Shown piece after piece: positions 57,648 through 64,000 of a stretch of DNA of 64,000 nucleotides; position 1 is the first letter of the stretch, and every line of letters starts with the position of its first letter. The notes below the pieces were generated by a model. That model was not told the DNA's origin. It worked only from the letters and a program-made list of their open reading frames with translations, and did no database searches. The stretch is from positions 281,024 through 345,023 of the forward strand of contig NZ_JAHBZK010000001.1 of assembly GCF_019635465.1 (NCBI RefSeq), given 5' to 3'. The position numbers and the translations under genes are program-made. The DNA comes from Hydrogenophaga sp. GTDB lineage: Bacteria; Pseudomonadota; Gammaproteobacteria; Burkholderiales; Burkholderiaceae_C.

Positions 57648-57783
57648 TGCGCACTCGCGCACGCCTCCTTGCTGGCGCCGCTCTGGTAGCAGTGCTTGCT
57701 CTCTCGCCTCAAGCGCTTACGCTGCGCAGAAGGTCCTCGTCGAAGTGAGGCTGCGCGAAAACAATGTTTCCCAAGGAGAATGA
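57648..57783 (+). pseudogene. possible frameshifted small secreted peptide
   Basis: An ATG at 57648 encodes MRTRARLLAGAALVAVLA, a good signal-peptide core, and then its frame ends at a TGA after 33 residues. A second frame (+2) takes over at about 57715 and reads AYAAQKVLVEVRLRENNV, ending in a TGA at 57781-57783. A single base change in between would yield a 40-45 residue secreted peptide. It lies between the clostripain and lipoprotein genes; function is unknown and the match is based on codon pattern alone. Confidence 0.3.
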
Positions 57784-57785
57784 AT

Positions 57786-58592
57786 ATGAAGCGACGTGCA
57801 CTTGCCTCACTTGGTCTGGCGACCTCGGTGGGGCTACTGGCTGCCTGCGGAAGCCTAACCTCGCCGAAATATGAGAACGGGCAATACGTACCCCCTCCGG
57901 CAAAACATGCGCTCCAGATTGACCTGAGGACTTCATCCTGTGGCACTGACGGTCCGCCCAAGGCACTGCTGACTCCATTGGTGGAAGTTCTCGGCAGCGC
58001 AATCATCAACCAGACCTACGACAGATTTGTCAACTGGTTGGACGAGAAGAAGGCAAACATGTCCGCGTCTTCCACTGGTGTGACGACCACCAATTTCCTC
58101 GTCGGCAAGAGCCCGAAGCGGTGCCTAGTGCTGACCCGAGAGGGCTCTATGGAAGCGATGTTTTCTATTGAGCCAACAGAGTCGGGTGGCTACTGGCATA
58201 TGACACCGTACTCACTCAAGTTCACGAGCTCTGAGGCCAAGGAAGCTCCAGACGGAGAGAAGTCAATCGTTGCGGACATCCAGTTTGCGACGCCAGGCAC
58301 GGACGGGACGCTGGCGACGTTCTTCCAGGGAACGTACGACTTGGGCGTGCGAAAGGCTGGACCACAGACTCTCAACGCGAAAGCGCTCGTTGGTCAGGAC
58401 AGTGGCCCCTATGGACTGCCGAAAGTGCCGGAGAGCGATGCGCTTGTGACGATGAAAATCACGGCATCTCTTGTGGAGCACGGGGAGGGCCGGGACTGGA
58501 TTCGTGGCGTGACCGATTCGCTCCGCGAAAAGGAGAACCGCGACAAGATTCTGAAGCCATTCTTGGACGCACTTGCCAAGAAGGCACCCTAG
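57786..58592 (+). CDS. orphan lipoprotein
   Basis: A 268-residue protein with a lipoprotein signal: MKRRALASLGLATSVG followed by the lipobox LLAACGS (Cys21). The remainder is a beta-rich, charged periplasmic or outer-membrane-anchored domain that I do not recognise. AAGGAGA with a 6-nt spacer supports the ATG at 57786 over the ATG at 57780. It is between the cysteine peptidase and the two zinc peptidases, so a chaperone, inhibitor or receptor role for secreted proteases is conceivable but not shown. Confidence 0.7.
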   Translation: MKRRALASLGLATSVGLLAACGSLTSPKYENGQYVPPPAKHALQIDLRTSSCGTDGPPKALLTPLVEVLGSAIINQTYDRFVNWLDEKKANMSASSTGVTTTNFLVGKSPKRCLVLTREGSMEAMFSIEPTESGGYWHMTPYSLKFTSSEAKEAPDGEKSIVADIQFATPGTDGTLATFFQGTYDLGVRKAGPQTLNAKALVGQDSGPYGLPKVPESDALVTMKITASLVEHGEGRDWIRGVTDSLREKENRDKILKPFLDALAKKAP

Positions 58593-58605
58593 TCGGCGGG
58601 ATAGG

Positions 58606-60033
58606 GTGCGCTCGGCCCGAGGTCTGAGCCTAGTCGCAGGCCTTCTCTGGCTTGTGCCTGTCTGCGCGCAGCTCACTTTGCCGCCGGGCATCTTGCGGCA
58701 AGCTCCGCCTGCAAAGTGCGATTGGTCGCGAGGTGCGCTGGATGCCGGTGCCGCCTTCGTGGGCAGGCAAGAGTTCGCCATCGATGCGCGCGAGCCTATT
58801 CAGGTATGGATGGTACGGGCGGGGAATCGGATTGCCGTATCAGGCGCCGGCATAGGGTCAAACGCGCAAGTTCATGTTGACGTGACCGCGAAGATGGCCG
58901 AGACGAGCGACCCGTTCAGCGCCGTGTGTAAGGACCGGCGTGTCGGCGAGCAGTCCAAGGTAGGGACGCTGCATGCTAACGCGCCGCTCGGGTCGACAGA
59001 CGTGCTGTGGAGAATCGAAGTTCGTATCGGCCGTGCAGGCGGTCGAAAGGGGTCAAGTCCCTTCACACTTACAGTTTGGGACGTCTCAGCAGTGCGAGAA
59101 GAGAGTGCATGGAAGCGTGGAGTACCGCTGCACGGCATGCTCTGCCTGGATGGCATTCCCGAGATGGAGCGCAAACGGCCAGCCTCTCATCAGTTCAGTG
59201 ATCGCATAAGGCTGGAGGTCAACGCCGAGCAGAGCACGTACCGCCTTGCCGCCGAGCAGCAAGCTGCGCTCTCCAATTCGGTGTTGAACTCGGTTGCCCT
59301 GTGGGTGCGCGCATGCATCGCGTGCCGGGTGGAGCACCTCGTTGTCGTGCTGGTTGACGGTCGGGCCTACACCAGAGCGTCTGCCAATGCGTGGCTTCAG
59401 AGTGCCATGAAGGTTCCTCCTGGCAGCGGTATCGTTCTCTTGGGTCCCGAACAAGAGAAGGCGCTTGAACAGGCACTACAGCCAGTGATAATGCTGAATG
59501 CAGGGAATCGAGGCAAGGAGTTAGAGAGGTACGAACCTCTGCCGGAGGCAGGCAAGACATTCCTCTGCAGTCTCACGACATCGCCTTCCAGTCAGCGGAC
59601 GGTTGACGCCTTCAAGCGCGCAGCGTGCGGAGCGGGGATGGTCCGAGGCGAACTATCAAAGATTCGGGTCCGATTCAGAGACGGACCAACCGCATGTGGC
59701 GATGACCCGAACGTAATCGCCTGTCGCTCGGACCTTGAACTGACGGAGTACAACGCCCGCGACTATCGCTTCGTTGTGCCAGGGACCAGGCCAGTAACCA
59801 TCGGCTCCGGCTCTCTTGAGGTCGACCTGCAGCACGTCGTTGCACACGAGATGGGGCATTGGATTGGGCTTAGCCATATTGAAAGCGATCAATCGCTGAT
59901 GGCATCTTCGATGGAAAGGTCGAGGTGCATCGACACGCAAACGGTCGACCGCCTACTCGCTCAGGGAGATGGGGCCGGAGAGGCGAAGTTTCCACAGGCT
60001 TTCACGATGAAACGCAGGCAGGGAAGACAGTGA
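58606..60033 (+). CDS. secreted metzincin-like zinc metallopeptidase 1
   Basis: A 475-residue protein with a signal peptide (SLVAGLLWLVPVCAQ) and a mature part of beta-rich domain (~30-175), an LWVRACIACRVEHLVVVLVDG middle segment and a C-terminal catalytic region. HEMGHWIGLSH from His414 is the metzincin HEXXHXXGXXH zinc site and LMASSM is a Met-turn-like motif 7 residues later. The cysteine-bearing ACGDDPNVIAC is shared with the next gene. GTG at 58606 fits a signal peptide better than the TTG at 58573 that overlaps the lipoprotein gene. Not clearly M10, M12 or pappalysin by eye. Confidence 0.72.
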   Translation: MRSARGLSLVAGLLWLVPVCAQLTLPPGILRQAPPAKCDWSRGALDAGAAFVGRQEFAIDAREPIQVWMVRAGNRIAVSGAGIGSNAQVHVDVTAKMAETSDPFSAVCKDRRVGEQSKVGTLHANAPLGSTDVLWRIEVRIGRAGGRKGSSPFTLTVWDVSAVREESAWKRGVPLHGMLCLDGIPEMERKRPASHQFSDRIRLEVNAEQSTYRLAAEQQAALSNSVLNSVALWVRACIACRVEHLVVVLVDGRAYTRASANAWLQSAMKVPPGSGIVLLGPEQEKALEQALQPVIMLNAGNRGKELERYEPLPEAGKTFLCSLTTSPSSQRTVDAFKRAACGAGMVRGELSKIRVRFRDGPTACGDDPNVIACRSDLELTEYNARDYRFVVPGTRPVTIGSGSLEVDLQHVVAHEMGHWIGLSHIESDQSLMASSMERSRCIDTQTVDRLLAQGDGAGEAKFPQAFTMKRRQGRQ

Positions 60034-60125
60034 CCCCGGTCCGAAAGAGCAGCCGTTCGTGAAGCTTGTCGGTCAACAACGGGGACGTTGAGGCCCACCT
60101 CTACGCCGCCCCCTGGAGGACGCAA

Positions 60126-62081
60126 ATGGCTATCCAGACAGCGCTTCGCCGTGTTCCGAACGCTTGCTCCTCAGGATATCTCCGAGCCCTCTTGCTCGTT
60201 GTCGTTGCTCTTTTGAGTATGGCAGGAGCCACACAAGCTCAGGACTACACAGCACCTCCACGCACCATTCCTAGAGTAGACCTGCCGTCGCCTCCTCCAG
60301 CGCTTACCGGCCCCCTTGTGCCGCCTGCGGAAGAGAACGACTGCATCGTCCACCAAGGGTTGGGCAAATATGACCCGCGCTGGGGAATCGCGATGCGCGA
60401 CACCTTTGGCGATGCGACGGCGACCATCGCTGACACTCGGGACATCGAAGTATCCGGATTGATTAGGGTCGAAGTATCCCGGCGCAGTCGGACCTTCAAG
60501 GCGCCGGCCGTCCTCAAGCTTCGAGTCAAGAGTGTCGGAACGGACAAGTTTGTCGACCTGTGTACTGTACGCACGGGCGACATTGGGGGACAGAGCAATC
60601 AGTATTGGCTAGCGCGAGGGCTGCCCGGGACTGGGCCCGTCACGTTGCGCGTAGAGGTCATCGACCTTGGTAGTGGAGGGCCTACGGGCAATGCGCCCTA
60701 CACGCTGGAGGTCGAGGTGGCATCGTCCAACTCTCCAAGGGCCGGGCGATTCGGTCGCGGAACTAACCCGAACCCACCGACTGCCGACAAGGGCCACTGT
60801 GAACTGGTGACAGGACCCAAGAGACCTCAGGCTCGGCTGGAAGTAGTCCGTTCGATGGTCGTTGCACCTGAGTCGCGGGAGTGGCTTCGTCTGGAGTACA
60901 TAACAGCAGGCAGAAACGTTTACCTGCAGTTTGAGCCACCCACCGAGAGCAAAGCGCCGGCGACCGTTACCGTCAAACTCTTGCGAAAAGGTTCGAACTT
61001 TGCGTTTGAGAGCAGTTGCACGCAGACCCTGGACGCCCGTCAGCTGAAAGGGCGCATGCTGCTTGGGACAAGTGGCCAAGTCTTTGGAGGCCTCGGTCAA
61101 GTATGGCGCGTTGAGCTCAGCGGCAGTGGCTATGCCGGGGCGCAAGGGGCAAGAGGAAGCATAGGAGTCAAGTTGCTACGGGAGGCCGACCCAGAGGCCG
61201 CGCTGTCCGCATCCTCTAACTTTGACGCCGGTGCCTCTGCATATGTGTGCCACGGGACAAGTGGGCGCCGAACGATGCCGCAGACCGGGGTTGGTGTCTT
61301 TGCTCAATCGGCGATGCTGCGTGCTGAGGTGCTGGTGGACACGGATGTCGTTTCCACGGCAATACAGAGAAAAGTTGTCGAGCATCTTCTTCGTGCACTT
61401 GAGACTTGGCGAAACGGATGTCGGCAGTGCCGAGTGGAGAACTTGCTCTTTGTTGAGGTGAATGCGCAGATGTATTGGTTGCCCCAGGCGGCCACCATGC
61501 AGAAGGGGGATGAAAAACACAAGAGTGACTTCTTTGAGGTCAGAGGTCAGCGCGTGCCGCAGGGCGTCTACGAAAAGGCCAGCGGACAGGAGCAAGGAAT
61601 TCAGAGTATCTGCCTCGTTCCTGAGAAGACTGCTTCCGATGGAATACTTGCCGCGCAGAGGATGCTCAGATGTGGCGCCTTTGCGGGAGTGAATTCGAAG
61701 CCTGCCCCCAAAATGCGCTTGACGCTGAGACCCAAGCGCACCGCCTGCGGTGACGACCCAAACATCGTCGCTTGCGAGGCCGACTATGAGTTGATTGAAC
61801 TTAACTTGCTGGACTACTCGTTTCGCTTGTTGGATGAAAACACGCCACCAATCGGCAAAGGTAAACGCACTGTTGACCTATTTCATGTCGTTCTGCACGA
61901 GGTCGGCCATTGGCTTGGCATCGGGCACATCGACAACGGAGGGGACAGTGTGATGGCATCGACGATGGACACGTCGCGCTGTATCGACTCGGTCACAGCT
62001 GATGCTATCGGCGCGTCACCCACGGCCACCAAAACGTCCGATGGGCGCCCGCTCGCTTTCCGGTTTACAAGCAGACAGTAG
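60126..62081 (+). CDS. secreted metzincin-like zinc metallopeptidase 2
   Basis: A 651-residue paralogue of the upstream gene. Signal peptide near residues 15-38 (LLLVVVALLSMAGATQAQ); then a proline-rich linker, two tandem beta domains (~85-215 and ~235-365) that both resemble the single one of its neighbour, and the catalytic region with HEVGHWLGIGH from His591 and VMASTM. ACGDDPNIVAC and the ENLLFVEVNA segment match the neighbour. GGAGGA lies 6 nt before the ATG at 60126. The two genes look like a duplication with domain gain. The natural substrate is unknown. Confidence 0.72.
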   Translation: MAIQTALRRVPNACSSGYLRALLLVVVALLSMAGATQAQDYTAPPRTIPRVDLPSPPPALTGPLVPPAEENDCIVHQGLGKYDPRWGIAMRDTFGDATATIADTRDIEVSGLIRVEVSRRSRTFKAPAVLKLRVKSVGTDKFVDLCTVRTGDIGGQSNQYWLARGLPGTGPVTLRVEVIDLGSGGPTGNAPYTLEVEVASSNSPRAGRFGRGTNPNPPTADKGHCELVTGPKRPQARLEVVRSMVVAPESREWLRLEYITAGRNVYLQFEPPTESKAPATVTVKLLRKGSNFAFESSCTQTLDARQLKGRMLLGTSGQVFGGLGQVWRVELSGSGYAGAQGARGSIGVKLLREADPEAALSASSNFDAGASAYVCHGTSGRRTMPQTGVGVFAQSAMLRAEVLVDTDVVSTAIQRKVVEHLLRALETWRNGCRQCRVENLLFVEVNAQMYWLPQAATMQKGDEKHKSDFFEVRGQRVPQGVYEKASGQEQGIQSICLVPEKTASDGILAAQRMLRCGAFAGVNSKPAPKMRLTLRPKRTACGDDPNIVACEADYELIELNLLDYSFRLLDENTPPIGKGKRTVDLFHVVLHEVGHWLGIGHIDNGGDSVMASTMDTSRCIDSVTADAIGASPTATKTSDGRPLAFRFTSRQ

Positions 62082-62345
62082 TCGATCGTCAGGGATTGGC
62101 AGCTTAATGCCATTCAGCGTGAATAGAGCTGCTGGCGGCGACGGACCGCAACCGCTGCGAAGCCGAAGTCTGGGCTTCCAAGGCGGCTCAAGACTGGGGG
62201 CAGTCGCGTGGTTTGGCGACTCGAATGTGCGATCTGTGCCACGTACCTGTCGTTCAGCGCGTGGCTACCAACGTCGACCTGTTGCTCGCATCGATGCCAT
62301 GGCTAGACTGCTGCAATCGGCCAGGAGCGGACATCGGAGGATGAC
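62082..62345. repeat. left copy of an inverted repeat and cassette spacer
   Basis: Bases ~62150-62335 match the reverse complement of ~63471-63655 almost perfectly over 62190-62325, with a few substitutions. The repeat ends with GCGGACAT. It directly precedes the TTG-initiated gene at 62346. A short frame in the repeat encodes MCDLCHVPVVQRVATNVDLL, also present in the right copy, but it is too short to call a gene. Confidence 0.6.
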
Positions 62346-62651
62346 TTGAAATCGGGATTCTGGAAGTTGCAGAAGTCTCCCCGTATGGGTGCCAAGTACT
62401 GGACCTTCTGTTTGGCGTACTCAGCAATCTTTCCTGTAACCGGTGCGCTAGGCGGCAGCCTCCAAACGTTCGGCATCCTCTTGACGTTTCCGTTTTTGCC
62501 CCTGGCATATATGGGTGGCATGGCAATGGTTGCACTCGTCCAGTCCAATAGCTTCTATCTGCTGGGTGCGTTCCTTTCCATCTTTGCTCAAGTGCTTGTC
62601 ATCGCGTTCTGTTTGCTGGTGCGAAAGCAGGCAAAGGAGCAACAAGCTTGA
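62346..62651 (+). CDS. small membrane protein of unknown function
   Basis: A 101-residue protein with two to three predicted transmembrane segments (around residues 20-38, 42-62 and 70-92) and a Lys/Gln-rich C-terminal tail. GGAGG lies 5 nt before the TTG start, which makes the TTG more plausible than the ATG at 62385. Not recognised; it lies immediately after the left inverted repeat, like a cassette gene. A role as an immunity or toxin-like membrane protein is only a guess. Confidence 0.55.
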   Translation: MKSGFWKLQKSPRMGAKYWTFCLAYSAIFPVTGALGGSLQTFGILLTFPFLPLAYMGGMAMVALVQSNSFYLLGAFLSIFAQVLVIAFCLLVRKQAKEQQA

Positions 62652-62741
62652 AGCTTGCCTGCAGGCCGCTTCGGGCCCAGCGCTGCCTCAGCTAGCATGG
62701 CGGTCATCGGTCAGAGGCGGACTGCCCGGCAACCCACTGCC

Positions 62742-63041
62742 ATGTCCAATATCAACATCAACGAGCAACTGCTCCCCAGCTTGCAAAGAGCCCTTCAGGG
62801 TTGCAATCTGAGCGGCTTACGCCAAGCCTCTATCGAAGCAGACTTCGACGGAAAGTTGATCCAGGTGCGTTTCGAGTGTGAGTCGGCTTGCGATGAGCAA
62901 CAGATGGGGCTTTTCTCGGTCGTTGCATCTGAAGTAGTCGCAGACTTTCCGGCTCCCTGGAACCTCGAAGAGGAGTACTCGTCTGCCTCGCGCCTGTCTC
63001 CACTGAAGTTCGTTGCGTATCGACGAAACGATCAGCGGTGA
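62742..63041 (+). CDS. small protein of unknown function
   Basis: A 99-residue acidic protein starting MSNININEQLL, with a beta-rich central part (DFDGKLIQVRFECESACDEQQ) and an alpha-rich end. Size, charge and isolation resemble contact-dependent-toxin immunity proteins, but the family is not recognised. The longer frame from 62655 is less likely. It lies between GC-rich cassette spacers containing CTTCGGGCCC (62670 and 63046). Confidence 0.5.
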   Translation: MSNININEQLLPSLQRALQGCNLSGLRQASIEADFDGKLIQVRFECESACDEQQMGLFSVVASEVVADFPAPWNLEEEYSSASRLSPLKFVAYRRNDQR

Positions 63042-63072
63042 CGGCTTCGGGCCCGTAGCGGACATCTCACAT

Positions 63073-63456
63073 TCAACCCGCAGGACGAAAATCGACATCC
63101 ACGCCGTTCTCGCGCAGGTCAGACCTGAGTAATTCCAGGGAACTGAACCACTCGTTGGCCTCTAAGGCGCGGGCTTCGTAGAGTGCCAAGGCGAAAGGAT
63201 CTTCCATCGTGACGCTGGGAACCAGTTCGTAGGCTCCTGACTGAGCCCAACGGAACAAGCCGAGGATTCTTCGGGAACGATTGGGGGTAGTGGACCTGGG
63301 CATCAGCGAGGCCCCCCGGGCGTCATAGAAGCGCACAGCGTCCGATTCAGCGTCGATGCCTTCCCACGCAAGCACGGCTTCAGCAGCCGAGCTGTAGACG
63401 TGAAGCACTCCGGTTTCATCAAAACCAAAGATGGCCGTGGACGGCAGCTTGTTCAT
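63073..63456 (-). CDS. small protein of unknown function
   Basis: A 127-residue protein on the reverse strand starting MNKLPSTAIFGFDETG. Mixed alpha/beta with an acidic C-terminus; resembles small immunity-type proteins in hypervariable zones but is unrecognised. The open frame continues to 63591, but residues upstream of Met63456 lie inside the right inverted repeat. GCGGACAT lies just beyond its 3' end (63055) and TGTCCGCT just beyond its start (63470), so it is bracketed by the same motif. Confidence 0.5.
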   Translation of the reverse strand: MNKLPSTAIFGFDETGVLHVYSSAAEAVLAWEGIDAESDAVRFYDARGASLMPRSTTPNRSRRILGLFRWAQSGAYELVPSVTMEDPFALALYEARALEANEWFSSLELLRSDLRENGVDVDFRPAG

Positions 63457-63765
63457 TGGGCAGGCGGTGGTGTCCGCTTTTGGCCGATTGCAGCAGTCTA
63501 GCCATGGCATCGATACGAGCAAGAGGTCGACGTTGGTAGCCACGCGCTGAACGACAGGTACGTGGCACAGATCGCACATTCGAGTCGCCAAACCACGCGA
63601 CCGCGGCCAGTCTTGAGCTGCCTTCGTCCGCCCAGGCTTCGGCTTCTTAGCGGCGCTGGTTGGCTGAGCCTTCGAGCATATGTGCCTTCTGCGGTGCGTT
63701 GCCGTCTTTCGTGCCTTTGACGATCAGGTCTACCCTTCGCTCGCCACAGGGCTACAACTCAATAG
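63457..63765. repeat. right copy of the inverted repeat and spacer
   Basis: This ~310-bp gene-free stretch holds the inverted copy of the 62150-62335 repeat (63471-63655), then ~110 bp without recognisable features. See the left copy entry. Confidence 0.55.
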
Positions 63766-63999
63766 CTAGATTGAACAGGCGGGGAACGTCAGCACTTCGC
63801 CGTCCTTGAGCCGCACAACGACGTGCTTCTCACGCAACGCAAGCAAAGTGCCTTCTTCGTACGAGGACATCGGGATACCAACATCGTAGTCGCCGCCATA
63901 GCAGTTCGTTCGGCGCAGAAGGCTAGTCGCTGAAGTGGGAACGCGCATGGCGTCAGTTCTACCTTTTGAGAATAGCGTCAGGTCAAGGGCATCGAACAT
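63766..63999 (-). CDS. small protein of unknown function, possibly cut by the window edge
   Basis: A 77-residue reverse-strand frame reaching the window edge, with ATG at 63999 or 63948; it ends EVLTFPACSI. The GCGGACA-type motif is not seen near it. No family is recognised, and the true start may lie outside the window. Confidence 0.35.
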   Translation of the reverse strand: MFDALDLTLFSKGRTDAMRVPTSATSLLRRTNCYGGDYDVGIPMSSYEEGTLLALREKHVVVRLKDGEVLTFPACSI

Positions 64000-64000
64000 G

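Noticed and set aside
62082-64000. A classical integron array
   Set aside because: No RYYYAAC/GTTRRRY attC boxes and no integrase gene were found.

Overview
The window is GC-rich and densely coded, and its chromosomal backbone is typical of a betaproteobacterium of the order Burkholderiales, most likely Comamonadaceae (Hydrogenophaga/Acidovorax-like). This assignment rests on gene content and order: ppc divergent from hemC-hemD-hemX-hemY, rluC divergent from rne, and the run PHP phosphatase - EamA transporter - YciO-like protein - site-2 protease - trpS. It is an inference, not a database result.

Layout. (1) 1-6.7 kb: a translationally coupled biosynthetic cluster holding a ketoacyl synthase III (cut by the window edge), two acyl carrier proteins, a GNAT-like acyltransferase, an AsnB-type glutamine amidotransferase, an acyl-AMP ligase and an NAD-synthetase-like ATP pyrophosphatase. 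Together these look like a route that builds an acyl or amide group on a carrier protein and attaches it to an amine, perhaps on a cell-surface glycan. (2) 6.7-19.4 kb: metabolic and housekeeping genes: LysR regulator/GST pair, PPOX-fold protein, an SPL-like radical SAM gene with a near-perfect LexA box, glycerate kinase and hydroxypyruvate isomerase, 8-oxoguanine-deaminase-like amidohydrolase, esterase, FAH-family hydratase, acyl-CoA ligase, UDP-glucuronate epimerase, LMW phosphatase, H-NS. (3) 19.4-38 kb: core genes rluC, rne with a long leader, hemYXDC, ppc, the PHP-to-trpS run, and a two-component system. (4) 38.0 kb: tRNA-Ser(CGA), after which the content changes abruptly. (5) 38.9-55 kb: one long co-directional defence operon: type I restriction hsdR-hsdM-hsdS, coupled to an AAA ATPase and an HNH nuclease (Septu-like pair), then mcrB-mcrC, then a 746-residue protein with a predicted PD-(D/E)XK nuclease site, then a small protein with a HEPN-type RNase motif. 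(6) 55-56.1 kb: gene debris, including a frameshifted reverse-strand gene and a short SWIB-domain gene. (7) 56.3-62.1 kb: a secreted-protein cluster: clostripain-like cysteine peptidase, orphan lipoprotein, and two paralogous metzincin-like zinc peptidases with duplicated N-terminal domains. (8) 62.1-64 kb: small orphan genes bracketed by a roughly 170-bp inverted repeat and short GCGGACA-type motifs, resembling a gene-cassette or repeat-rich hypervariable zone.

The strongest candidates for an undescribed system are the composite defence operon (especially its last two genes), the secreted protease cluster, and the acyl/amide cluster at the left edge. No integrase, transposase, CRISPR array or rRNA gene was found, and no second copy of the tRNA 3' end was found inside the window, so the right boundary of the accessory region is not visible.
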